Counted from the stretch's first letter, positions 34,573-45,821 are shown. The stretch is 47,357 nucleotides of DNA from QHXW01 sp035297145 (GCA_035297145.1 DATGZN010000099.1:1-47357); one strand, 5' to 3'. Notes: generated by a model not told the origin, from the sequence alone. Program-made: numbers and translations.

Positions 34573-37500
34573 CTAGTTCACCTTCATCACGATAAACGTC
34601 AGGTCGTCATACTGCGCGGCATCTTTGATCCAGTTCTTCAGTTCCTGCGCGATGCGTGCGGACATCTCGTGGGCAGGCAAGTGCACTAGCTGGCGCAGCA
34701 GGCTCTTGAGCCGTTCTTCGCCGAACTCTTCCTCGCTCGGATTCAGCGCCTCGGTGACGCCGTCGGTGAAGGCGACCAGTACGTCCCCAGGCCGCAAATC
34801 TACCGTTGTCTCGTCGTAGCTCACCTGCGGCAGCAGGCCCAGAACAGTGCCGCCCGAAGATAGTTCCTCAATTTCTGCCTCACCCGACCCCATGTGCAGC
34901 GCGCGGATCAGGTAAGGCGGATTGTGGCCCGCATTCACATAACGAAGCTGGCGGATGTGCTCGTCAATCTGAGCATAGAAAAATGTCGCGTAGCTGTTCG
35001 GCTTGGTCGAACGGTGCAGAAACCGGTTCATCTTCACCGCCAGTTGCGGCAATGAGATGTTTTCCTCGGTCGACAAAATGCGCAGCGAAGCTTGCACCAC
35101 GGCCATAATCAGTGCCGCTGCGATCCCCTTGCCTGCAATGTCGGCGAGTGCGATCCCAATGCGATGGTCGCCCGCGTCCAGGAAGTCGTAATAGTCGCCG
35201 CCAATTCCCCTGGCGGGAAGGCTGATGGCTGCGAGCTCGGCACCGGCCGCATCCGGAGGCCGCTCTGGAAGCAGCCGTCTCTGCACCTCCACCGCTAGAG
35301 CAAGATCGCGATTTATTTTCTCCTGCTCCAGAAGGCGATCCGTCAGCCGCGCATTCTCCATCATGAGCGCCAGTTGCTGCGCCCAATCGCGCAGCGCTCG
35401 TGTTTCAGCCCGGCTGTAGGCCTCGCGGCCCTCTGGCGGCCCGAGCAGGAGCACCCCGAGTATGTCGTTCTTGGTCCGGAGTGAGACCGCGATGCGCGCT
35501 TCCGTTTGCTTCAGCGTCTCAATCTCAGCCAGATACTGCGGTCGGTTTTCCGTGGCCCATCGCTGCCAGGCGTCCACATCCCCGCCGTCAAATGGCAACG
35601 GCAACGCATAAAACCGGAGCCGGTTCAGCAGGAAGCCCTCGGCCGGCAAGCTGCACTCCGAACCCACTCGTTCGGGTGTTACGGCGGCGCGGCGATATTC
35701 CTTTCCCGAAACGTTTTCCAACAGCATCGCCGACTTTCCTCCGATCTTCGCGCATAGGGTACCCAGCGATGACTGGAGCGCCTCCGCAAACGAACCCGCG
35801 CGTCGTGATGCTTCGACGAACTCGGTGATCAAGCTTCCATCCGGCTGGATGGAAACATCCTCCGCGCCCCATACCGTTTCCTGCACGGCCTCGCGGAAGC
35901 GCAGATATGCCGACCGCCACATGGACTCCGGCTCATTGCGGATAGCCACCATCGGCGATAACAGCGTGGCGCGCCAACCGGGGAAAAATGAAGCGCCCAT
36001 CGCAATGCCCGTCACGATTGCCGTGGAAACTGCGAAGGGAAGAACTCCTACGTCCGGTACTTCGAACACCCGGACCAGCAGCCAGGCCGCGGTAATCGCC
36101 ATCACGCCGCCGAAGGCGAGCCCATACACTGCCATCCTCAATCCGCCGCCAACCACCAAAGACAACACGTCCCGGCTGACCGCGCCCAGCGCCATCCGCG
36201 TGCCGATCTCTACCGTCCTTTGGCGCACGGAATAGGAAACAATTCCGTAAATGCCCAGAGCCGTCATCAGCAGCGCGGCCAGCGCAAAGAATGCCGTCAT
36301 GAATGAGCCCACGCGCTCCAGCGACAGCGAGGCTGTGGCAATCTCATTCATAGTTTTCAGATCGTGAATCGGTTGTGACGGATCGACCCTCAGCACCGCT
36401 CGCCGCACCTTGGGAATCAAGCTCTCCACCGGCAGAGGCGACCGCACCACAAAGAACATCGGGTTCACCGCCACGCCCGCGCCTGGCAGGTAGATTTCCG
36501 GCACCGTCGGACTACCCAGCCCGCTGTTCTTTACGTCGCCCACAACCCCGACGACCTGAAAACGGTCGCCATTTGGGCTGTTGAAATGTCCGTAAGCGCC
36601 GACAGGATCCTGGTTCGGCCAATCGCGCTTGGCCGCCGCCTGATTGATGTCCACGTAAAGACGATCGCTGCTCCCATCGCGCTCAGTCAGGACGCGACCG
36701 CTGCGCAGCGGGATGCGCATCGCGCTCAGATAACCCGGGCTGCTCACCACGTAACTCGTCCTCTCAACCGCTCGCAGATTAGCCTCGTGGCCTTCTGCGT
36801 AAATCGTGGTACTGAAACAGCAGCCGTTCAGCGGCAATTGGTTCGCAAGCGCAACGCCCGTGACGCCGGGAATCGCCTCCAACGCTTCAATCAGCCTCTT
36901 TTGCTGTGGCCACAACTTCTCCGCGTCCGAATGCGCCGCGTCGCCTATGGTGAGTTGGAAGGTCAGCAGGTGGTCGGGATCGAAACCCGGTCGAATGCGG
37001 GACAGATCTCTCAGGCGCTCGATCAAGATTCCGCTAATCGCCAGCAAGGTGAACGCCAGCGCGATCTCGCCAACAACCAGCGATTGCGACAGCCTGCGGC
37101 TCCGTGCTCCCGCCGACGTTCGCACACCCTCGGTGAGAACCTCATTGGGGAAGGTCCGCGCGGCCTGCCACAGCGGCGCCAGGCTGGAGAGCGCGCTCGC
37201 CAGGCACGCCGTCCCCGCTGCGAATAGCAGCACCTTCCAGTCGATGGCGATCTCGTCGGCGCGGGGGATGTAATTGGCCGCGATCGACACCACGGCACGC
37301 ACCAGCGCCGAGCTCACCAGAATACCCGCGGCCGCTCCAGCCAGAGAGACGAACAATCCTTCCGTGAAGTACTGGAGTGCAAGTTGCCTTGGAGCGGCGC
37401 CCAGGGCCACCCGCGTAGCCGTCTCCCGCGCGCGCGCCACCGCCCGCGCCAGTAGGACGCCGGCCACATTCGCGCAGGTGATCAGCAGCAGAAGCCCCGC

Positions 37501-38316
37501 CGCCGCAAAAAGCAGGAGGAGCGTCGGCTTGATCTCGGCGCTCACGCCCGCTTGGAGATCGTTCAATTTCGCGGTATACGACGGGTGAGATGCGGGATCC
37601 TGTTTCGCGATCTCAGCCGCCACGCGCTTGACGTCGGCCTCAGCCTGGGAAAACGAAACACCCGGTCTTCGCCTGGCGTAGCTGAAATAGTAGCCTTCCT
37701 CCTTGTTTTGTCCCAACCCATTCGGATCGAGGAAGATCCAAACATCACTCCGCGTATCCGTGCCTGGACCCGGTACCGGCAGGCGAAATGCTGGCGGCAT
37801 CACACCCGTGACCGTGTGACTGTGGCCGTTCATGGCAACCCCTTTTCCAATGATGTTCGGATCGCCGCCCAGACGCTTCCAAAGTGCGTACGAGATCACC
37901 ACGCCCGAGTCATCCCGGAACCATTGCCCCATCATCGGATTCACTCCGATGTGCTGCGCAAGCGCTGGCGTCACCGCTACACCGTCGATGTGCTGCGGCT
38001 GCCCCGGAGACGTGAGGTTGAAGTTCTCTTGCCGGAACCAGCCGAAGACATCGAAGCTGTGGGTCCGCTCCTGAAATTGCTGCAGATCAGGAAACTTGCT
38101 CCCACCCCACTGGTCGGGCTGGCTGAACGTTCCGCGATACACCGCGACCCAACGCTCGCCCTCCGGATACGGCAAAGGCTTCAGCATGACGGCGTTGACG
38201 ACGGTGTAGATCGCGGTCGTCGACCCAATGCCCACCGCGAGCGCCAGCGCCGCCACCACTGCTACTGCTCTTCCGCTCTTCCACGATCGCCACGCCTGTA
38301 AGATGAACGACGGCAT
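34573..38316 (-). CDS. Orphan MacB/FtsX permease fused to GAF and SpoIIE phosphatase domains
   Basis: 1247-residue fusion in one continuous frame. Residues 1 to about 795 are a complete ADOP permease: first helix with LALAVGIGSTTAIYTVVNAV, large periplasmic domain, three-helix group (LLLITCANVAGVLLARAV), second periplasmic domain and final three helices, ending in the usual SPMVAIRNEP. Directly after comes a GAF-like region (about 825-990), a short coiled coil (LLEQEKINRDLALAVEVQRR) and a SpoIIE/RsbU-type PP2C phosphatase (about 1015-1247) with metal-site acids in GIGGDYYDF, ADIAGKG, FTDGVTEA and QYDDLTF. Permease topology puts the phosphatase in the cytoplasm. Likely target would be an anti-sigma-factor antagonist, but none is in the window. 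No ATPase gene adjoins it. Confidence 0.9.
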   Translation of the reverse strand: MPSFILQAWRSWKSGRAVAVVAALALAVGIGSTTAIYTVVNAVMLKPLPYPEGERWVAVYRGTFSQPDQWGGSKFPDLQQFQERTHSFDVFGWFRQENFNLTSPGQPQHIDGVAVTPALAQHIGVNPMMGQWFRDDSGVVISYALWKRLGGDPNIIGKGVAMNGHSHTVTGVMPPAFRLPVPGPGTDTRSDVWIFLDPNGLGQNKEEGYYFSYARRRPGVSFSQAEADVKRVAAEIAKQDPASHPSYTAKLNDLQAGVSAEIKPTLLLLFAAAGLLLLITCANVAGVLLARAVARARETATRVALGAAPRQLALQYFTEGLFVSLAGAAAGILVSSALVRAVVSIAANYIPRADEIAIDWKVLLFAAGTACLASALSSLAPLWQAARTFPNEVLTEGVRTSAGARSRRLSQSLVVGEIALAFTLLAISGILIERLRDLSRIRPGFDPDHLLTFQLTIGDAAHSDAEKLWPQQKRLIEALEAIPGVTGVALANQLPLNGCCFSTTIYAEGHEANLRAVERTSYVVSSPGYLSAMRIPLRSGRVLTERDGSSDRLYVDINQAAAKRDWPNQDPVGAYGHFNSPNGDRFQVVGVVGDVKNSGLGSPTVPEIYLPGAGVAVNPMFFVVRSPLPVESLIPKVRRAVLRVDPSQPIHDLKTMNEIATASLSLERVGSFMTAFFALAALLMTALGIYGIVSYSVRQRTVEIGTRMALGAVSRDVLSLVVGGGLRMAVYGLAFGGVMAITAAWLLVRVFEVPDVGVLPFAVSTAIVTGIAMGASFFPGWRATLLSPMVAIRNEPESMWRSAYLRFREAVQETVWGAEDVSIQPDGSLITEFVEASRRAGSFAEALQSSLGTLCAKIGGKSAMLLENVSGKEYRRAAVTPERVGSECSLPAEGFLLNRLRFYALPLPFDGGDVDAWQRWATENRPQYLAEIETLKQTEARIAVSLRTKNDILGVLLLGPPEGREAYSRAETRALRDWAQQLALMMENARLTDRLLEQEKINRDLALAVEVQRRLLPERPPDAAGAELAAISLPARGIGGDYYDFLDAGDHRIGIALADIAGKGIAAALIMAVVQASLRILSTEENISLPQLAVKMNRFLHRSTKPNSYATFFYAQIDEHIRQLRYVNAGHNPPYLIRALHMGSGEAEIEELSSGGTVLGLLPQVSYDETTVDLRPGDVLVAFTDGVTEALNPSEEEFGEERLKSLLRQLVHLPAHEMSARIAQELKNWIKDAAQYDDLTFIVMKVN

Positions 38317-38440
38317 AAGGGAGATCTTATCCGATCACTAATTCACGCGCTACGGCGATCAGGTCATATTTGGTTGTTCTCGGCGTCTCTGCATCTCGGC
38401 GGTGAAAAGTAGTCTCTCTGGTTTGGCGCTAACTATCGAT

Positions 38441-40348
<1,908 letters not shown>

Positions 40349-40477
40349 AACGCCGCGGAAACTTCGTCCGGATGGATATAGTCAATGTAGCGCAGGGACA
40401 CGCGCCTCTTGCGGGTACCTGCGGCAGTTCGACTCCACCACGTGAGAAAGCTCCGGGTTCGCCAATAGCCCGGCGGT

Positions 40478-42937
40478 CTACTCGTACTTCAGAGCCACCA
40501 TCGGGTCCACGCGCGTGGCGCGCCGGGCGGGGAAGTAGCACGCCGCGAGCCCGGAGAGTGCTACAACCGTGACCACCGAGCACAGCGTGACCGGGTCGTA
40601 AGGAGAAACACCAAAGATCTGGCTGGTCAGGAGACGGGTAACGCCGAAACTGGCCGCGAGACCGGCGATCGTGCCGATGCCAATCAGCCGCAGGCCCATG
40701 CGCATCACCATGCTCAGAACATCGGCCTGGCCCGCGCCCAGCGCGATGCGAATCCCGATCTCGTGCGTCTGCCGTGAAACCGTGTACGCGATCACGCTGT
40801 AGACTCCCATCGCCACCAGCACCAGTCCCACACCCGCAAATATTCCGAGCAGGATCAATCCGAAGCGAGGCCCCGAATATGAAATCTGCTTCAGAAAATC
40901 GGTCAAGGTACCCGTGAACGTTAGCGCTACATTCCGGTCAACCGACCAAATCTCGCGCCGCACGGTGTTCAGCATGGACAACGGGTCTTTCGAAGTACGC
41001 ACCAGGACCCCGCGCTCAAATGCGCCTGTGATCGTGTACGGTATCCAGACCTCCGGATTGACCGGCTCTTGAATGCCTTGATTCTTCGCATCCACAACCA
41101 CCCCGATGATCTCGAATAAGGGATCTTTTACTGGAGTGTCGGGCGCGGTTTCCAGCATGCTGAGCTTGATTTGCTGTCCAATCGGATCGTCCTTCCCGAA
41201 GAACTTCTTCACCAGCGTCTGATTCACCACCGCGACCTTGCGTGCGCCATTCACGTCTGCCTCCGATAGCAGGTGGCCGCGCAGCGTCCGGATTCCGACC
41301 GTCGGAAAATAGCCTTCGCTGCATAACTGGAATATCGCGTTCCATTTCTCCGCATGCGTCTTGCCCGGTACCTCCACGTCGCTGGGAATGCCGCCGTAGG
41401 CCGGCAGCGTGCTGGTCTCCGCGGCAGCCACCACTCCCGGCGTCGCGTACAGCTTCTCCAACAATTCACGGAAGAAATGCTGCTTGGCGGCGACGGCTTT
41501 GTATTGTTCCTTGGGCAGCGGCAGGCGCGCCACCAGTATGTTGTCCGGGTTCAGGCCCAGGTCCACTTCTTGCAGTGCGACGAAACTGCGCATCAGCAAG
41601 CCCGCTCCCACCAGCAGCACCATCGATAACGCCACCTCCACCACCACCAGAGTGCTTCTCAACTTGCCGTGGCGGAATCCGCCGCTCACGCCTTTGCCCG
41701 AGTCCTTCAACGGCTCGACAATATCGGTCTTGGCCATGTGCATAGCCGGCGCCAGTCCGAAAAGCAGCGCGGTGAGCATGGCCACCGAGAGGCTGAACAA
41801 CAGCACCGGCACATTCAAGCCGATCACCGCCTCATCCGGAATCGTGTTCGGAGGAATCGCCGCTATCAGAGCCTTGAGTCCGCCGTATGCCACCACGCAA
41901 CCCGCCAGAGCGCCGCCCAGCGCCAGAAGCAAACTCTCCAGCAGTAACTGCCGGATCAATCTCCACCGCCCCGCACCGAGCGACGCCCGAATGGCCATCT
42001 CTTTCTCGCGCGCTGAAGCCCGCGCCAGCAGCATGTTGGCGACATTTGCACAGGCGATCAGAAGCAGCAGTCCCACCGCACCCAGCAACGTATACAGGAC
42101 CGTTTTGAACTGCCCGACCACCGAATCGGCCAGTGTCATCATCTGGACATTGAACTTTTTCGGATAGTCTTTGGGATAAACGCGCGCCAGCCGCTGCGCG
42201 ATGACATCCAGATCCGCCTCCGCCTGGTGCATCGTGACTCCCGGCTTTAGATGCCCATGCATCACAAAGTACCGCTGTCTGGCTTCCGGATCGCTACGGT
42301 CCAAGGGCGCCGGGATCCACAGGTCCGCACCCCACCATGTGAACCGCTGTGGCATGATGCCCACCAGAGTGCGCGGCTTGCCGTTCAGCACGAAGGTCCG
42401 CCCCAGCAGCTTGGGATCGAGGTTAAACTCCTTCGCCCACAGCTTGTAACTCAGCACGAAGACCGGCGCCGCGCCCGGTTTCCCATCCTCCGGCGTGATA
42501 CCCCGGCCGAGCAGTGCCGGCATTCCCAGAAATCCGAATACGTTCGGCGTTACATTCGTTCCCTGGAAGCGCTCCGTGCCTTCTCCGCTGGTATAGAGGA
42601 CGTCCTCGTTCGTATCCCCGACGACATCCGCGAAAACATGGTTCTGCTCCTTGTAATCCAGAAACTCGGGGATGGAGAAGGCTCCGCGCCCGCCACGATC
42701 GCCGCGCTCCGCGTCGTGAATCATGACAATGACGATCCTGCTTGCATCCTTATACGGGAACGGATCGAGCAGCACGTTATCGATCACGCTGAAAATAGTT
42801 GTGACCGAGCCGATGCCGAGAGCCAGAGCCAATACGGCCAACCCGGTGAAGCCGGGCCGCTTACTGAGACCACGCAACCCGTAGCGCAAGTCCTGGAAAA
42901 TGGAGTTCACAACTAGTAAGGACGACAGGAACTGCAC
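40478..42937 (-). CDS. ADOP-type orphan ABC permease (MacB/FtsX-like)
   Basis: 819-residue permease of the acidobacterial duplicated orphan class, with two MacB-type periplasmic domains and two FtsX helix groups. Landmarks are LRYGLRGLSKRPGFTGLAVL, then ALALGIGSVTTIFSVIDNVL, the first helix group LLLIACANVANMLLARASA, the repeat of a MacB periplasmic domain, and the closing ATRVDPMVALKYE. No Walker motifs are present and no MacB-type ATPase lies beside it, as is normal for this class. About eight to ten membrane helices are expected. The function of ADOP proteins is not established; roles in export or envelope signalling are assumed from MacB. ATG 42937 has no clear ribosome-binding site. Confidence 0.9.
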   Translation of the reverse strand: MQFLSSLLVVNSIFQDLRYGLRGLSKRPGFTGLAVLALALGIGSVTTIFSVIDNVLLDPFPYKDASRIVIVMIHDAERGDRGGRGAFSIPEFLDYKEQNHVFADVVGDTNEDVLYTSGEGTERFQGTNVTPNVFGFLGMPALLGRGITPEDGKPGAAPVFVLSYKLWAKEFNLDPKLLGRTFVLNGKPRTLVGIMPQRFTWWGADLWIPAPLDRSDPEARQRYFVMHGHLKPGVTMHQAEADLDVIAQRLARVYPKDYPKKFNVQMMTLADSVVGQFKTVLYTLLGAVGLLLLIACANVANMLLARASAREKEMAIRASLGAGRWRLIRQLLLESLLLALGGALAGCVVAYGGLKALIAAIPPNTIPDEAVIGLNVPVLLFSLSVAMLTALLFGLAPAMHMAKTDIVEPLKDSGKGVSGGFRHGKLRSTLVVVEVALSMVLLVGAGLLMRSFVALQEVDLGLNPDNILVARLPLPKEQYKAVAAKQHFFRELLEKLYATPGVVAAAETSTLPAYGGIPSDVEVPGKTHAEKWNAIFQLCSEGYFPTVGIRTLRGHLLSEADVNGARKVAVVNQTLVKKFFGKDDPIGQQIKLSMLETAPDTPVKDPLFEIIGVVVDAKNQGIQEPVNPEVWIPYTITGAFERGVLVRTSKDPLSMLNTVRREIWSVDRNVALTFTGTLTDFLKQISYSGPRFGLILLGIFAGVGLVLVAMGVYSVIAYTVSRQTHEIGIRIALGAGQADVLSMVMRMGLRLIGIGTIAGLAASFGVTRLLTSQIFGVSPYDPVTLCSVVTVVALSGLAACYFPARRATRVDPMVALKYE

Positions 42938-42964
42938 TTTGTTCCCACTAAGTTGCGGGTTTCT

Positions 42965-43139
42965 TCACCTTAGGGGCGCTGCCGCGTCGAGCTCCAGCTC
43001 ATATAGGTCTTGTATTCGCTCGATGCCGCTGCCATTTCGAATCTCGCCAAGCAGGAAATCCAGTTTCTTCCACACGTCGTTCGTCTGCGCCTGCAAAACC
43101 GAAAAAGGCCATCCAAAGTGTGATCAGAATTAAGCGCAT
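42965..43139 (-). pseudogene. Frameshifted remnant of a small secreted protein
   Basis: ATG 43139, six bases after the methyltransferase stop, opens with a good signal peptide (MRLILITLWMAFFGFAGA). In that frame only 46 residues follow before a stop. Shifting frame just after the signal gives QTNDVWKKLDFLLGEIRNG and then a sequence to TGA at 42965-42967; KKLDFLLGEW-type text is usual right after the signal in a family of acidobacterial secreted proteins of about 160-200 residues (DUF1579-like). So this looks like a truncated and frameshifted copy. A real 46-residue peptide (42999-43139) cannot be excluded. Confidence 0.45.
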
Positions 43140-43145
43140 CTTGTT

Positions 43146-43760
43146 TCACTCGACTCTGCAACAACAGTACACGAACTGCTGCGCCGTTCCCCAAGGTGTG
43201 CGATGCATTTCTTTGGAACTTTCTTCGATCCGAAACCGCCCGCCAAACTCGTTGTGCAGTGACTCCGCGTCATAACGCATCACGTCCAGACCGCTGCATT
43301 TCATGGGACCTTCCAGTCCGAAAGTGCTGACAATCACGTGGCCGCCCGGCCTTACCGCCTTCAACACGGAATGAACGTAGCTCTGGCGCTGGCTGGGGTC
43401 GACAAGGAAATGGAACACCGCGCGATCGTGCCACACATCGTACGCCTGAAGCGGGAGTGATATCTGAGTGATGTCCCCCACGATCCAGTGAACACGTTCG
43501 GCAGCCCGCCCGAGCCGTTCTTTCGTGGTCTCGATGGCGGTCTTCGAAACATCGAGCACCGTGATTTCCTCGTATCCACGGGCGAGAAGGTCGTCAACCA
43601 GCGTCGATTCCCCGGCGCCGACGTCAATGATCGATGCGGATCGTCCGGGCGCGCAACGCGCAATAAGCTCCAGTGAAACCTCAAGATGCGGACGATACCA
43701 GCTCACCGCATCCGGCGCCTTAGAACTGAACACCGCGTCCCAATGCGTCTCGACCTTCAT
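43146..43760 (-). CDS. Class I SAM-dependent methyltransferase
   Basis: 204-residue cytoplasmic methyltransferase of the Rossmann-like fold. SAM-binding motif I is SIIDVGAGESTLVDDLL, the acidic loop is EITVLDVSKTAI, motif II is VHWIVGDITQ, and YDVWHDRAVFHFLVD with PGGHVIVSTFG completes the core. The N-terminal THWDAVFSSKAPDAVSWYRP is typical of the type-12 methyltransferases often annotated as thiopurine-like. Substrate unknown. It heads a leftward run: a small remnant, orphan permease, ABC exporter and permease-phosphatase fusion follow on the same strand. Confidence 0.88.
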   Translation of the reverse strand: MKVETHWDAVFSSKAPDAVSWYRPHLEVSLELIARCAPGRSASIIDVGAGESTLVDDLLARGYEEITVLDVSKTAIETTKERLGRAAERVHWIVGDITQISLPLQAYDVWHDRAVFHFLVDPSQRQSYVHSVLKAVRPGGHVIVSTFGLEGPMKCSGLDVMRYDAESLHNEFGGRFRIEESSKEMHRTPWGTAQQFVYCCCRVE

Positions 43761-44059
43761 GGAAGCTGACCCGTCTGCTCCCCGCGAATGGTGTTCATCA
43801 GCCGAATTTTACCCTATGTGGGTGGGCACGCGGATGGGCTCACTCGCCCCAGCAATGGCGGCACGGCCCAAAGTTCCGAGACATCCAGCCGCGGGATGCC
43901 CAGGCAGGCCGGTAAGCCCATATCGGGGCGTGGTTTACGCTCGAGGCAGTTACGGGAATAAAAGTTTTCTCCGCGCCATTACAGTTTTCCGATGCGTTTT
44001 CCGCCCTCAATAGTGAAGGCAATAAGGCTTTGCGCCTGAACAGGATGAGGAGGCAGCCA
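43761..44059. other. Intergenic region upstream of a secreted-protein gene
   Basis: About 300 bases between divergent genes. Open frames here (for example leftward 44148-43840) lack family similarity or a ribosome site. The last 100 bases are richer in A/T than their surroundings and probably hold the promoter of the gene at 44060, but no pair of hexamers stands out. No riboswitch or small RNA could be recognised by eye. Confidence 0.5.
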
Positions 44060-45712
44060 ATGAACCGCTCAAGAATACAGACTTTCGCGCTGAGTTTTCT
44101 GGCGCTGGCGCCGGCTCTAATCGCGCAACCACGGGGGCCGCAAGGCATTTACGCCATTATCAACATCTACGAGTACACGCAGCAGTATCAGAAGATACAG
44201 AATCCGCCGATGACGCAGGAACAGTACTTGACGGAACAGTACCACGATGTCCTCGAAAACCCAGCGGTTTCGGGGCTGGCGATCTGGGTGAAGTGGTCCT
44301 TGGTCAACCCGCATGCCCCAGAAGCCGCCAATGCTTACGACTGGCGTTGGATCGACGACGCATTCAACGAGGTTTCTTTGTGGAACAGCCAAAACCCAGA
44401 CAAGGCCCCTAAAACGATCCAACTGGTCCCGACACCGGGCTTCAATTCGCCGGATTGGCTGTTGGGCCAGATTCACAGTTGCAACTTTCTGTTTTCCCCG
44501 GCATACCCGGCTCCTCCGGTTGGGGGCTCGTGCGGGAAGGCAACCTTTTCCGGTTTCAAGGAAGGGGGCGTCGTCGCCGGCAAGCCGGTCGCCAAGGATC
44601 TGCCAATGCCTTGGGACCCCACCTATAAACGCGCTTGGGAGACCTTCTTGACCGCGTTAAACAACCGGTATGGATCCAACCCCTCGCTCGTCTCCATGTC
44701 CGTGGCTGGACCTACAGCTTCATCGGAGGAGATGATGCTGCCCGCTAAGCAAAACACAGTCGCAAACGCCACCCAAATCGGCGGCCTCACGGTGATCCAG
44801 ATGTGGGATAAATTGCTGAAGTATCAGTACAGCAGCAAGCCGAGTTATCAGCGGACGGATCAGGCGTTCATCGACGAGTGGGAACACGCGATCGACATGT
44901 ACGGCGGGATTTTTAACAACCTGACTCTGATCCTGGCCACCGGCGACGGACTGCCCAACCTGACCACCTGCGAGATAACTCCCGACAATATCTGCACGTT
45001 CGACATGCCCTTGGACCCCGTGACGGACTTCAGCACGGTCTGCCCGGTCCAGAGCATGGATTGCGCCGCCGAGACGACGATTTTGTCCTATTTCGACTAT
45101 GGCACCGTGGGCGGATCCAACGGCAAAGCAACCATGACCGATGGTATGAAAGGCTCGGGCTCGACCGCTTTCAACCTCGGCGTCGCCAGCGTAAAACTGA
45201 TTTCGGAGTCGACGAGCATGTACGCGGGTATTCCGTCAGCGCAAATCCTGGGCGGGTCGCAGTTCGCCACGTCGTTTTCGAATTTTCCCGTGGAGGAAGG
45301 ATGCACCACCCTATTTCCAGGGCCGGGATATTCGAGCCCCAACGTTGTCCCGGTGGATAGCATTCCGGCGGCATGTCTCAATCCGAACAATACGGAGACC
45401 CTCGCGGACCTGGGTTTCACCAAGTTCGACCAAGCGACCGAGGCGGCGTATCTGATTTCGCCCGAGCAGGCGGAATACAACGTGTTGAATTGGTTCTTTA
45501 GCGGAACGGCGGCCGGTCCGACATTCGGCTCAGCCCTGGGCGCCGCGCCCCTCAATTACCTGCAAATCTACGGCCCGGACATCACCTATGCAACGATGAA
45601 CGCCGCCAACAAGGTCCCGGTGATCGTGACTGGTTCTCCGGTCATGCTGTCAGCCCAGGATCTGCTCAACATGGCAAACGCGGCTCTCGTGAACATCGCC
45701 GAGCTTCCTTAG
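44060..45712 (+). CDS. Secreted protein with glycosidase-barrel-like start, unknown function
   Basis: 550-residue exported protein with a signal peptide (TFALSFLALAPALIAQP). The first 150 residues look like the opening strands of a TIM barrel of clan GH-A (VSGLAIWVKWSLVNP, YDWRWIDDAFNEV, TIQLVPTPGFNSPDWLLG), as in beta-galactosidase-like proteins. SVAGPTASSEEMMLP could carry an acid/base Glu, but the canonical NEP motif is missing. At least ten cysteines in the middle and C-terminal part suggest disulfides (CEITPDNIC, CPVQSMDC). GAGGAGG six bases before ATG 44060 supports the start. I do not recognise the family with certainty. Confidence 0.65.
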   Translation: MNRSRIQTFALSFLALAPALIAQPRGPQGIYAIINIYEYTQQYQKIQNPPMTQEQYLTEQYHDVLENPAVSGLAIWVKWSLVNPHAPEAANAYDWRWIDDAFNEVSLWNSQNPDKAPKTIQLVPTPGFNSPDWLLGQIHSCNFLFSPAYPAPPVGGSCGKATFSGFKEGGVVAGKPVAKDLPMPWDPTYKRAWETFLTALNNRYGSNPSLVSMSVAGPTASSEEMMLPAKQNTVANATQIGGLTVIQMWDKLLKYQYSSKPSYQRTDQAFIDEWEHAIDMYGGIFNNLTLILATGDGLPNLTTCEITPDNICTFDMPLDPVTDFSTVCPVQSMDCAAETTILSYFDYGTVGGSNGKATMTDGMKGSGSTAFNLGVASVKLISESTSMYAGIPSAQILGGSQFATSFSNFPVEEGCTTLFPGPGYSSPNVVPVDSIPAACLNPNNTETLADLGFTKFDQATEAAYLISPEQAEYNVLNWFFSGTAAGPTFGSALGAAPLNYLQIYGPDITYATMNAANKVPVIVTGSPVMLSAQDLLNMANAALVNIAELP

Positions 45713-45718
45713 GCCGCA

Positions 45719-45743
45719 GCCGGTGGCCAATTTGGCCGCCGGC
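45719..45743. terminator. First of two tandem hairpins between convergent genes
   Basis: Arms GCCGGTGGCCAA (45719-45730) and TTGGCCGCCGGC (45732-45743) pair over twelve bases with one G-T wobble/mismatch and a minimal centre. It begins seven bases after the TAG of the secreted-protein gene. No T-run follows on the plus strand. Confidence 0.5.
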
Positions 45744-45766
45744 CCTTCAATTCCCTGACTGGACAA

Positions 45767-45806
45767 GCGGGCCAGGCCCCCAAAATCGAGGGTGTCCCTG
45801 GCCCGC
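45767..45806. terminator. Second tandem hairpin, probable bidirectional terminator
   Basis: GCGGGCCAGG (45767-45776) and CCTGGCCCGC (45797-45806) form a perfect ten-base stem, with additional CCC/GGG pairing possible inside the 20-base loop. It lies between the converging genes ending at 45712 (plus) and 45822 (minus) and could stop transcripts from both. The flanks are only moderately A/T-rich, with no clean T-run. Confidence 0.55.
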
Positions 45807-45821
45807 CGCAATTAGACGCAA

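Noticed and set aside
40421..40440. GTTCGACTC resembling a tRNA T-arm
   Set aside because: The flanking bases do not pair as a T-stem, and no acceptor, D or anticodon arm can be built around it.
43840..44148. Leftward 102-codon open frame
   Set aside because: No ribosome site, no signal or domain, and it overlaps the well-supported start of the gene at 44060.
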